NCBI GenBank assembly: GCA_014378155.1
Contig: JACMOF010000075.1
Location: forward strand, 1-5,410
From: Caulobacter sp.
GTDB lineage: Bacteria; Pseudomonadota; Alphaproteobacteria; Caulobacterales; Caulobacteraceae
Reading direction: 5' to 3'
DNA: 5,410 nt
Shown here: one piece after another, positions 1 through 5,066 of the stretch
Numbering within the stretch: position 1 is the first letter of the stretch
Layout: every line of letters begins with the position of its first letter
Notes under the pieces: generated by a model
Database searches by the model: none
What the model was told of the DNA's origin: nothing
Seen by the model: the letters and a program-made list of their open reading frames with translations, nothing else
Position numbers and translations under genes: made by a program

Positions 1-107
1 CCGCTCATTTGCACCAAATGGTCGCTTTTGTCGCATAGGTCCGGAACCTGACCGTGCCTATGTTCAGTTAAGGCGCAGATCCTGGCGCCACGGGAAGGAA
101 AACCGAA

Positions 108-233
108 ATGAACCGCGCCGTCGCACTCGCCGCCAAAGCCCCCTCTTTGAACGTTCAGCGCGCGAGCATTCTGGTTCTCAACACCGGTTTTTGGACCTTC
201 GTCATCCTGGTCGGGCGAGCCCTCTACGCCTGA
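108..233 (+). CDS. Small single-span membrane peptide, 41 aa, unknown function
   Basis: An ATG-initiated 41-codon ORF is preceded by a GGAAGGA Shine-Dalgarno-like sequence (about 93-99) with 8-9 nt spacing and ends at TGA 231-233. The peptide has a short basic N-terminus (Arg3, Lys10, Arg18). A hydrophobic stretch at about residues 20-35 (ILVLNTGFWTFVILVG) is long enough for one membrane span, followed by a short tail (RALYA). I do not recognise a family. It sits on the opposite strand to all larger genes here, upstream of a GC-rich hairpin and a structured RNA-like stretch. It could be a stand-alone small membrane protein or a leader peptide. No clear promoter was found in the 107 bases ahead. 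Support is the RBS, the membrane-type composition and an ORF that ends just before a hairpin; at 41 codons, chance cannot be excluded. Confidence 0.5.
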   Translation: MNRAVALAAKAPSLNVQRASILVLNTGFWTFVILVGRALYA

Positions 234-246
234 TCGGTGACGCAGA

Positions 247-293
247 CCCGGGTCGCGCATTCCCCCCTTTGCGCGCCCCGGGGGTACCCTTTT
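247..293 (+). terminator. GC-rich hairpin, possible weak terminator or C-rich-loop regulatory hairpin
   Basis: Bases 247-252 (CCCGGG) pair with 277-282 and bases 254-259 (CGCGCA) pair with 270-275. This makes a 12-bp stem with one T:C mismatch and a 10-nt loop (TTCCCCCCTT). A four-T run (290-293) follows 7 nt after the stem, so termination after the 108-233 ORF is possible but would be weak. The exposed C-rich loop could alternatively act by pairing with G-rich Shine-Dalgarno sequences; that role is inference. Confidence 0.4.
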
Positions 294-340
294 CGAGCAC
301 GGCCCGCCCCCGACACGCTGTCGCGATATTCCCCCTTTGC
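253..340. repeat. Imperfect 20-bp direct repeat (253-272 and 321-340)
   Basis: The two units start TCGCG and end in C-run-TTTGC, and match at 16 of 20 positions. They begin 68 bp apart. The first copy forms one arm and the loop of the 247-282 hairpin. The second lies just after a small 5-bp hairpin (CGACA-CGC-TGTCG, 311-323). They could be paired protein sites or repeated C-rich RNA motifs; the sequence alone does not decide. Confidence 0.45.
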
Positions 341-402
341 AGGACGGCCGATCGGCGCCCATATTCGTATCGTGTTGTTCAACATCTGAAAGGAGGTGAC
401 CA

Positions 403-468
403 GTGTCTCATTGTCTCCAACCGAGGTCGCGAGTGACCTGGAGCCTGAAGAACGAGGTTTCCAACTGA
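403..468 (+). CDS. Possible 21-codon leader peptide or small protein, GTG start
   Basis: AAAGGAGGTGA (390-399 region), almost fully complementary to the 3' end of 16S rRNA, precedes GTG 403-405 by about 6 nt. The ORF runs 21 codons to TGA 466-468. The product begins MSHCLQPRSRV and ends LKNEVSN; it is basic and polar, with no membrane segment. Its codons overlap the hairpin at 415-443, so translation would disrupt that hairpin, as in attenuator or leader-peptide systems. There is, however, no downstream structural gene on this strand before the terminator at 522-555. The main evidence is the unusually strong ribosome-binding site. No family is recognised. Confidence 0.4.
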   Translation: MSHCLQPRSRVTWSLKNEVSN

Positions 469-521
469 GGGCGTTGCACGCCTAAGGTTCGAGTCACGCC
501 GCGATGCGGCTACGACGATGG

Positions 522-555
522 AGGGCTGTTTCGAGTAATCGGGACGGCCCTTTTT
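522..555 (+). terminator. Strong intrinsic terminator
   Basis: AGGGCTGT (522-529) pairs with ACGGCCCT (544-551) in 8 bp including one G:U, and T551-T555 gives a five-U tail. A 14-nt loop contains a small inner CGA/TCG pairing. This is the best canonical rho-independent terminator in the window. It implies that a + strand transcript from the left ends here, before the convergent isovaleryl-CoA dehydrogenase gene. Confidence 0.8.
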
Positions 556-564
556 CATTCCCGG

Positions 565-604
565 ATGCGGACGGGACAGGCCCATTGGCCTGTCCCGTCC
601 GCAT
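565..604. repeat. Perfect 18-bp inverted repeat, 4-nt loop, at the convergent gene ends
   Basis: Bases 565-582 are exactly complementary to 587-604, with loop CATT 583-586. The right arm ends one base before the stop codon of the isovaleryl-CoA dehydrogenase gene (605-607). Neither side has a T-run, so it is not a textbook terminator, but the very stable hairpin would form in the ivd transcript and could stop polymerase, protect the 3' end, or stop convergent transcription. Confidence 0.75.
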
Positions 605-1774
605 TCACGCCCCGACCAGTTCCCTCCCGATCAGGAACCGCCGGATCTCGTTGGTGCCCGCGCCGATGTCGTACAGCTTGGCGTCGCGCACCAGCCGCTC
701 CACCGGCCATTCCTTGGTGTAACCCGCCCCACCCAGGGCCTGAACAGCCTCCAGAGACACCTTCACCGCGTTTTCAGACGCCATCAGGATCGCCCCCGCC
801 GCGTCGAACCGCGTGGTCTTGCCGGCGTCGCAGGCCCGCGCCACGGCATAGACATAGGCCCGGGCCGAGTTGAGGGCCACGTACATGTCGGCCACCTTGC
901 CCTGCATCAACTGGAACGAGCCGATCGCCTGGCCAAACTGCTTGCGGTCGCGGACATAGGGCAGCACCACGTCCAGGCAGGCCTGCATGATGCCTAGAGG
1001 CCCGCCCGAAAGCACGGCGCGCTCGTAGTCCAGGCCGCTCATCAACACGCCGACGCCGCCGCCCACCGGGCCCATGACGTTCTCTTCCGGGACCTCGCAG
1101 TCCTCAAAGACCAACTCGGCGGTGTCGCTGCCCCGCATGCCCATCTTGTCGAGCTTATTGCTGACGCTGAAGCCCTTCATGTCCTTTTCGATCAGGAAGG
1201 CCGTGATTCGTCGCGAGCCCTCTTGTCCATTGGCGGTCTTGGCATAGACCACCAGGGTGTCGGCATGCGGGGCGTTGGTGATCCAGAATTTCGTGCCGTT
1301 CAGCACGTAGCGATCGCCGACCAACTCGGCCTTCAACTTCATCGACACCACGTCCGATCCCGAACCGGCCTCGCTCATGGCCAGCGCGCCGACATGCTCG
1401 CCGCTGATCAGCTTGGGCAGGTAGCGCGTCTTCTGCTCCGGCGTGCCCCAGCGGCGGATCTGGTTGACGCAGAGATTCGAGTGGGCGCCGTAGCTTAGCC
1501 CCACCGAGGCAGAGGCGCGGCTGACCTCCTCCATGGCGATCACGTGCTCGAGATAGCCCAGGCCCAGGCCGCCGAACTCTTCTTCAACGGTGATCCCGTG
1601 CAAGCCTAGGTCGCCCATCGGGACCCACAGTTCGCGTGGGAAGCTGTTGGTCTGGTCGATCCTGGCCGCGATCGGCGCGATGTGGTCGGCCGCGAAGCGG
1701 GCGGTGGTGTCTCGGATCGCGTCGGCCGTCTCGCCCAGCGCGAAGTCCATCGAAGGTGAGGTTTGGTTCGTCAT
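605..1774 (-). CDS. ivd: Isovaleryl-CoA dehydrogenase
   Basis: A 389-aa flavoprotein of the acyl-CoA dehydrogenase family. It oxidises isovaleryl-CoA to 3-methylcrotonyl-CoA in leucine catabolism, uses FAD, passes electrons to ETF and acts in the cytoplasm. Family signatures are visible: [11 protein letters not shown] (131-141, FAD and substrate region), WITN (164-167), and the C-terminal segment [12 protein letters not shown] through [10 protein letters not shown] (345-379). The assignment to isovaleryl-CoA dehydrogenase rests on the catalytic base. Glu251 in [15 protein letters not shown] sits at the alternate position used by this enzyme, while the usual position near residue 372 is Ala in IGAGT. 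ATG 1774 is chosen because it follows a promoter-like sequence at leaderless spacing; there is no Shine-Dalgarno. GTG 1792 overlaps the -10 element and is unlikely; ATG 1750 (MDFALG) is a possible later start. Its usual pathway partners are not in the window. Confidence 0.93.
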   Translation of the reverse strand: MTNQTSPSMDFALGETADAIRDTTARFAADHIAPIAARIDQTNSFPRELWVPMGDLGLHGITVEEEFGGLGLGYLEHVIAMEEVSRASASVGLSYGAHSNLCVNQIRRWGTPEQKTRYLPKLISGEHVGALAMSEAGSGSDVVSMKLKAELVGDRYVLNGTKFWITNAPHADTLVVYAKTANGQEGSRRITAFLIEKDMKGFSVSNKLDKMGMRGSDTAELVFEDCEVPEENVMGPVGGGVGVLMSGLDYERAVLSGGPLGIMQACLDVVLPYVRDRKQFGQAIGSFQLMQGKVADMYVALNSARAYVYAVARACDAGKTTRFDAAGAILMASENAVKVSLEAVQALGGAGYTKEWPVERLVRDAKLYDIGAGTNEIRRFLIGRELVGA

Positions 1775-1782
1775 GGGGCGAA

Positions 1783-1809
1783 CACATAGCACAAACGCCC
1801 GCAGATCAA
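1783..1809 (-). promoter_or_regulatory. Housekeeping-type promoter for ivd, overlapping the spmX terminator
   Basis: On the minus strand, TTGATCT (1809-1803) is followed after 12 nt by GCTATGTG (1790-1783). This resembles the Caulobacter sigma-73 form TTGACGS, 10-14 nt, GCTANAWC. Only 8 nt separate the -10 element from ATG 1774, predicting a leaderless or nearly leaderless mRNA, in agreement with the missing Shine-Dalgarno. The -35 element falls in the loop and edge of the upstream terminator hairpin. Confidence 0.55.
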
Positions 1810-1826
1810 GCAGACCTGCGGGCGTT
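1790..1826 (-). terminator. Intrinsic terminator of spmX
   Basis: An 11-bp perfect stem (AACGCCCGCAG on the minus strand, 1826-1816, pairing with 1804-1794) with an 11-nt loop ends in GTTTGTG on the minus strand. It lies 28 bases after the spmX stop codon. The T-tract is short, so it may be incomplete. The arms read the same in both directions, but nothing on the + strand needs terminating here. Confidence 0.7.
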
Positions 1827-1854
1827 CATGCTCTCGGTGCGAGGGATCGAGGGT

Positions 1855-3144
1855 CTAGTCTTCGTTCTCGAGATCGGGATCGCCCAGGCGTCGCATCAGC
1901 AGATAGGCCGAGGTGGCGAAGCAGATCATGCCGATCACGCTGGCGGCCCAGCCGAACATCTTGATGGGCGACAGGCCCTCATTGGCCCCGACGCTGAGGT
2001 TCCACAGGATGCCACCGCCAAACAGCGCCAGGCCGAGCAGGCCCAGGCTGACCAGCAGGCTAACCCCGCCAAAGGCGTGCGGCTGAGCTTCCGCGAACGG
2101 CACGTCCTGCGGTTCGAGGTCGACCTCGGCGCTGGTCGAGAAGCCGCCCAGATTGAACACCGAGCCGCCGACGCGCGCCTTGGGGGGCTCGAACAGGTTT
2201 GGCTCGACAACGAGCGGCGCCTCGGGGAGCGGCGCCTCGGGGAGCGGCGCCTCGGGCTCCGGCGGCGGCGCGAAGACCGGCTCGGCCGTGGGCTCTTCCG
2301 ATGTCAGCTGGAATGGCGCGGGCCCGGGCTCGGCCAGGAGGGGCTCTGCGGGCTTCTGATAGAGCACGGCCGACAGCTGGCCAGAGGCGGCCACGGGCGG
2401 CTCGGGCAGAACCAGGTCCTGGCTGGGCAAGGCGGCGGCGATCGCCGCTACCTCGTCGGGCAGGATGGCTTCCAGCCGGGCGCCGACTGCGGCGGCGGCC
2501 TGCTCGCTGGCGCTGGGCCCCGACTCCTTGGTCAGCAGGACGGGCGAAGCGTCCTCGCGGTGGGCGACGGCGCGGTCGCCCTCCAGGGAGGTGGTGATCG
2601 CGGCGGGAGTCTGGGCGGGGATCAGGGCGCCGGCGTCATGGTCGACCTTGGGCCGCAGCACCGAGCTTGGCGCGGCCACCCAATTGCCGTCGGTTGGCGT
2701 CAGGAACAGCGTCTTCTCGGCCGAGCGGCGGCGCACCAAGGCGTCGATGACGATCCGTTCGCCCTCGAAATCGGCCTTGCGCCACATCTCCATCGCGCCG
2801 GCGGCCTGCAACAGCGCGCCCTCGTTAAGCCGACGCAGCACGCCCGAACGGACGAAGTTGTCGGTGCCGATATTGAAGGCGAAACAGGCCAGGGCGTCGA
2901 ACTGGTTCTGGTTCAGCGGGGTGTAGACGTTCTCGTTCACCGCATGGGCCACGGTGATCAGGTCATAAAGCAGCAGAGCTTCGGCGTCCTGTTCCGAGAC
3001 AGAGGCGCCAGCTCGGGCGGTCAGGGTGTGGCCATAGCCCAGCGTCCAGCGCCCGTCGGGCAGCTGCGCGGCTTTCATCCGGTAACCCTCGAACCTCTTG
3101 ATGAGATCGACGGCGGCGCGGGAGACCTGATAACGCGGTTTCAT
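1855..3144 (-). CDS. spmX: SpmX, polar muramidase-like scaffold that recruits the kinase DivJ
   Basis: A 429-aa protein. In Caulobacter, SpmX localises the histidine kinase DivJ to the stalked pole and stimulates it, working with PopZ; in Asticcacaulis it directs stalk position. Residues 1-150 are a GH24 phage-type lysozyme domain (KRFEGYR with Glu19, DGRWTLGYGHT with Thr34, NQFDAL and FNIG at 80-93, LVRRRSAEKTLFL at 136-148). Residues 151-355 form a Pro/Ala/Glu-rich, probably disordered linker with a PEAPL triplicate. Two membrane helices lie at about 361-381 and 397-417, with a short acidic tail ending DLENED. Aligned without gaps to T4 lysozyme, E11 and T26 are kept but D20 is Leu28, consistent with a muramidase domain lacking normal hydrolysis. 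ATG 3144 has a poor Shine-Dalgarno, but the alternative TTG at 3201 falls inside the sigma-54 element. Domain order and length argue against a phage endolysin. Confidence 0.93.
   Translation of the reverse strand: MKPRYQVSRAAVDLIKRFEGYRMKAAQLPDGRWTLGYGHTLTARAGASVSEQDAEALLLYDLITVAHAVNENVYTPLNQNQFDALACFAFNIGTDNFVRSGVLRRLNEGALLQAAGAMEMWRKADFEGERIVIDALVRRRSAEKTLFLTPTDGNWVAAPSSVLRPKVDHDAGALIPAQTPAAITTSLEGDRAVAHREDASPVLLTKESGPSASEQAAAAVGARLEAILPDEVAAIAAALPSQDLVLPEPPVAASGQLSAVLYQKPAEPLLAEPGPAPFQLTSEEPTAEPVFAPPPEPEAPLPEAPLPEAPLVVEPNLFEPPKARVGGSVFNLGGFSTSAEVDLEPQDVPFAEAQPHAFGGVSLLVSLGLLGLALFGGGILWNLSVGANEGLSPIKMFGWAASVIGMICFATSAYLLMRRLGDPDLENED
2212..2256. repeat. Three perfect tandem copies of a 15-bp unit inside spmX
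   Basis: GAGCGGCGCCTCGGG occurs at 2212-2226, 2227-2241 and 2242-2256 without mismatch. On the coding strand the unit gives in-frame copies of a PEAPL-type pentapeptide in the proline/glutamate-rich linker (about residues 297-312). Exact identity at DNA level suggests recent slippage, so copy number probably varies between strains while keeping the frame. Confidence 0.9.
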
Positions 3145-3196
3145 CGCCAGAGATGACCCAGTTTGAGACAGACGCGGATGCGTTCGAGAGACTCCG

Positions 3197-3212
3197 CGCA
3201 AGATGGGCGCCG
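3197..3212 (-). promoter_or_regulatory. Sigma-54-type promoter of spmX
   Basis: The minus strand reads CGGCGCCCATCTTGCG: GG at 3211-3210, exactly 10 nt, then GC at 3199-3198, with the well-conserved TTGC of the -12 element. Transcription would start near 3186, about 42 nt before ATG 3144. In Caulobacter, spmX is reported to depend on the sigma-54 activator TacA, which fits. Upstream candidate activator sites are short palindromes at 3248-3261 and 3265-3273; assigning them to TacA is speculation. Confidence 0.7.
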
Positions 3213-3247
3213 TTCTTCAGCGCCATCCCTGCACTGCCGCTTGGGTC

Positions 3248-3261
3248 CCGACTTTCGTCGG
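3248..3261 (-). promoter_or_regulatory. Short hairpin CCGAC-GAAA-GTCGG between mgtE and spmX
   Basis: A perfect 5-bp stem closed by a GAAA tetraloop on the minus strand lies 22 nt after the mgtE stop. No T-run follows, so termination of mgtE is doubtful. It lies about 37 bp upstream of the -24 element of spmX and, as DNA, could equally be part of an activator site. Confidence 0.3.
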
Positions 3262-3283
3262 TATGAGCAGCTCGTAGGGGGCT

Positions 3284-4738
3284 CTAGTGCAACAACAGCG
3301 CCGCGATCAGCAGCACCGCGAAGAAGCCGGTGAAGTCGGTCAAGAAGGTGACGAAGATCGACGACGACACGGCTGGGTCGCGTCCCATCTTGGCCAGGGT
3401 CAGCGGCGCCAGGATGCCGCCGACCGCCGCGGTGAAGATATTGGTGATCAGGGCCAGGCCGACGATGATCGCTAGCTTGCCGTGGTGGTCCTTCGGGCCA
3501 AAGAACAGGTAGGTCGCCCCGCCCATCACGACGGCCAGGGTAAAGCCGTTGACCAGGCCGACCCCGAGTTCCCGCAGGATGATCCGGCGAGCGTTGGCGG
3601 TGGTCAGCTCCTTGCTGGCCAAGGCCCGCACGGCCACCGCCAGGGTCTGGGTGCCGGCGTTGCCGCCGAGCGACGAGACGATCGGCATCAGGATGGCCAG
3701 GGCCACCAGCTGGGCGATCTCGTCCTGGAATACCGCCACGCCGCTGACGGCGATGGTGGCGGTGATCAGGTTGAGCAGCAACCACGGCAGGCGGGCCTTG
3801 ACGATATCGACCACGGTGGCGTCACGCCCCGCGTCGCTCACGCCGGCCAGGGCCAGGATGTCTTCTTCCGCTTCTTCGCGGATGACCCCAACGATGTCAT
3901 CGACGGTGATCTGGCCCACCAGCCGTCCGCCGGCCTCGACCACCGGGGCGCTGATCAGGTGGTACTTGTCGAAGATGTAGGCCACCTCCTCCTGGTCCAT
4001 GTCGACGGTGATCTCGGTCACCGCCTCCATGATTTCGGCCAGGGGGGTCTCCAGCTTGCTGGTCAGCAGCAGGCTGATCGGCAGGGCGCCGACCGGGGTG
4101 AACGACGGGTCGACCACATAGACGTCGAAGAACAGCTCCGGCAGGTGGTCGCCCGACACCCGCACGTGGTCGATGGTCTGGCCCACGGTCCAGAACTGCG
4201 GCGCGGCCAGGAACTCGCGCTGCATCAGGCGGCCGGCCGTTTCGTCCTCGTAGGACAGGCTGGTCTCGATGGCGGCGCGGTCGCCCTCGTCCATGGCGGC
4301 CAGCACCTGGGCGCGCTTGCCGGCGTCCAGGTCGTCGATGACGTCGGCGGCGTCGTCGGAGTCCAGCTCCTCCAGCGCCCTCGCCAGGGTCGCCGACGGC
4401 GTGGCCTCCAGCACCTCCTCGCGCAGGTTGTCGTCCAGTTCGGCGATGATCTCGCCCAGCCATTCCGGGTCGAGGACCGGGATCACCTCTTCGCGGTAGG
4501 CGGCCGACAGGAAGCCCATCAGGTCGGCGACGTCGGCCGGCTCCAGCGCATGGACCAGCTCGCGCAGACGCGCGGTGTCGCCGCGGTCGGCCGCGTCGAT
4601 GACCATCTCGACATATTCGGGATTGAGGGCGTAGTCGTCGCCAAGGGCGAGGTCTTCGAGATCCTCGACCGCTTCCGGTTCTGGGATCAGCAGGTTGTGA
4701 CGCGCCTCGTCGGTCAGGTCGACAGTTTCCCGGGTCAT
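3284..4738 (-). CDS. mgtE: MgtE-type magnesium channel/transporter
   Basis: A 484-aa inner-membrane Mg2+ channel of the MgtE family, which works as a dimer gated by cytoplasmic Mg2+ binding. In order: an N-terminal acidic tail (1-40), a helical MgtE_N domain (about 50-160) ending in the characteristic YEDETAGRLM (163-172), two CBS domains (about 173-232 and 233-295), and five membrane helices (about 317-337, 342-360, 388-412, 423-446, 459-483). The pore motif MPIVSSLGGNAGTQ is at 351-364. TDFTGFF (467-473) in the last helix holds Asp468, which I take as the pore Mg2+-coordinating Asp of the family. Length is normal. ATG 4738 has a good AGGAGG five bases upstream. An in-frame extension to 4927 would run through tRNA-Leu and is rejected. 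It appears monocistronic, with an unusual hairpin-bearing leader (see 4791-4869). Confidence 0.95.
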   Translation of the reverse strand: MTRETVDLTDEARHNLLIPEPEAVEDLEDLALGDDYALNPEYVEMVIDAADRGDTARLRELVHALEPADVADLMGFLSAAYREEVIPVLDPEWLGEIIAELDDNLREEVLEATPSATLARALEELDSDDAADVIDDLDAGKRAQVLAAMDEGDRAAIETSLSYEDETAGRLMQREFLAAPQFWTVGQTIDHVRVSGDHLPELFFDVYVVDPSFTPVGALPISLLLTSKLETPLAEIMEAVTEITVDMDQEEVAYIFDKYHLISAPVVEAGGRLVGQITVDDIVGVIREEAEEDILALAGVSDAGRDATVVDIVKARLPWLLLNLITATIAVSGVAVFQDEIAQLVALAILMPIVSSLGGNAGTQTLAVAVRALASKELTTANARRIILRELGVGLVNGFTLAVVMGGATYLFFGPKDHHGKLAIIVGLALITNIFTAAVGGILAPLTLAKMGRDPAVSSSIFVTFLTDFTGFFAVLLIAALLLH

Positions 4739-4790
4739 GGGCGCCTCCTGAACTGTAAGCGTTGCGTCCTGCGGGTTATTCCGAAGTTGC

Positions 4791-4811
4791 GAGAAGGGCA
4801 AACCCCTTCTC
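4791..4811 (-). promoter_or_regulatory. 8-bp hairpin in the mgtE upstream region
   Basis: GAGAAGGG (4791-4798 as read on +) pairs perfectly with 4804-4811 around a 5-nt loop. It lies about 53-73 nt before the mgtE ATG. On the transcribed strand it is not followed by a U-run, so it is more likely a leader hairpin than a terminator. It shows no match that I can see to the M-box Mg2+ riboswitch. Confidence 0.45.
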
Positions 4812-4821
4812 CAGAAATGGG

Positions 4822-4869
4822 TAGAGCGCGCCCAGCGAGTCGGAAACCGATTTCGCCAAGCGCGCTCTA
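4822..4869. repeat. Long intergenic palindrome between tRNA-Leu and mgtE
   Basis: TAGAGCGCGC (4822-4831) is the exact complement of 4860-4869. Inside are further pairs, 4835-4838 with 4853-4856 and 4840-4843 with 4847-4850, closing on a 3-nt AAA/TTT loop. The whole 48 bp would fold into one long interrupted hairpin. It begins 14 nt after the tRNA 3' end on the transcribed strand. With no T-run it is not a standard terminator. Its ends beginning TAGAGCG resemble dispersed intergenic palindromes of alphaproteobacteria; that resemblance is from memory. Confidence 0.65.
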
Positions 4870-4883
4870 GGCCTTTGTCCACC

Positions 4884-4970
4884 TGGTGCGGTCGAGAAGA
4901 CTCGAACTTCCACGCCCTTTCGGGCACAGCGACCTCAACGCTGCGCGTCTACCAATTCCGCCACGACCGC
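4884..4970 (-). tRNA. tRNA-Leu, anticodon GAG
   Basis: An 87-nt class II tRNA. The acceptor arms GCGGTCG and CGACCGC pair perfectly, with an encoded CCA end (4886-4884). The D-arm contains AATTGGTAGACGC. The anticodon stem CAGCG/CGCTG surrounds loop TTGAGGT, giving anticodon GAG (4936-4934), which reads CUC and CUU leucine codons. A long variable arm GCCC-GAAA-GGGC is typical of tRNA-Leu. The T-arm has loop TTCGAGT with stem GGAAG/CTTCT. A possible but weak promoter has a -10-like GCTACCTG at 4994-4987 and a poor -35. No intrinsic terminator with a T-run follows; the palindrome at 4822-4869 may serve in 3' processing. Confidence 0.96.
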
Positions 4971-4992
4971 TCATGGTGAGGCGCGGCAGGTA

Positions 4993-5028
4993 GCAAACTG
5001 AGTTTGATTTGGAAAGAGCGGAGTTTGC
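4993..5028. repeat. Inverted repeats upstream of tRNA-Leu
   Basis: CAAACT-G-AGTTTG (4994-5006) is a 13-bp palindrome overlapping the putative tRNA -10 region. GCAAACT (4993-4999) also has an inverted copy AGTTTGC at 5022-5028. They lie in the 96-bp gap between the FliN-like gene and tRNA-Leu and may be an operator or chance AT-rich symmetry. Confidence 0.35.
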
Positions 5029-5066
5029 ACATAGCGAACAAAGCGCCCTTCGCCATGGGCTGGGTC

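Larger units (their letters stand above)
384..556 (+). ncRNA. Hairpin-rich transcript end, candidate regulatory RNA or small-ORF mRNA
   Basis: This stretch shows several local hairpins in a row. CTCC 415-418 pairs with GGAG 440-443, enclosing AGGTC 424-428 with GACCT 435-439. GGCGT 470-474 pairs with ACGCC 478-482. GCCGC 498-502 pairs with GCGGC 506-510. An intrinsic terminator (522-555) closes the series. The stretch begins with a near-perfect Shine-Dalgarno sequence. The CTCC at 415-418 could pair either with GGAG at 440-443 or with GGAG inside the Shine-Dalgarno (392-395), which would allow a two-state switch. I cannot place it in a known RNA family, and the 5' end is uncertain because no convincing promoter was seen. 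Boundaries are approximate. Confidence 0.45.

Noticed and set aside
1..107. Promoter for the 108-233 ORF
   Set aside because: TTGTCGC at about 29-35 and CCTATGTT near 56-63 look like -35 and -10 fragments, but their spacing is too long for the Caulobacter form, so no promoter is called. The CATTTG-CAC-CAAATG palindrome near the left edge has no assignable role.
191..436. 81-codon + strand ORF starting at TTG
   Set aside because: It starts inside the 108-233 ORF in another frame, has no Shine-Dalgarno, and crosses the palindromes and the strong ribosome-binding site of 403-468. Its composition is that of random GC-rich DNA.
504..873. 72- and 102-codon + strand ORFs at 504-722 and 565-873
   Set aside because: They pass through the terminator and/or the 18-bp palindrome and then run antisense to the conserved C-terminus of ivd.
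1855..3144. Prophage endolysin or phage remnant
   Set aside because: The N-terminal domain is phage-lysozyme-like, but the long linker, two C-terminal membrane helices, altered catalytic residue and core-gene neighbours fit SpmX. No other phage gene is present.
1636..3156. 506-codon + strand ORF antisense to spmX and the start of ivd
   Set aside because: It is the mirror of strongly GC-biased genes. Its product is low-complexity (rich in Arg, Gly, Gln), spans a terminator and intergenic gap, and resembles no family, while the opposite strand encodes clear conserved proteins.
4739..4869. M-box magnesium riboswitch upstream of mgtE
   Set aside because: The two hairpins lack the multi-helix architecture and conserved loops of the M-box, which is mainly a Gram-positive element, and there is no terminator helix.
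3482..4870. 462-codon + strand ORF antisense to mgtE
   Set aside because: It is rich in His, Gln, Gly and Asp, as expected from the complement of a GC-rich gene. It runs out of mgtE into the intergenic palindrome, and mgtE on the other strand is unambiguous.
4739..4927. 63-codon N-terminal extension of mgtE
   Set aside because: It would run through tRNA-Leu and the intergenic hairpins, while ATG 4738 has an excellent Shine-Dalgarno and gives the normal family length.
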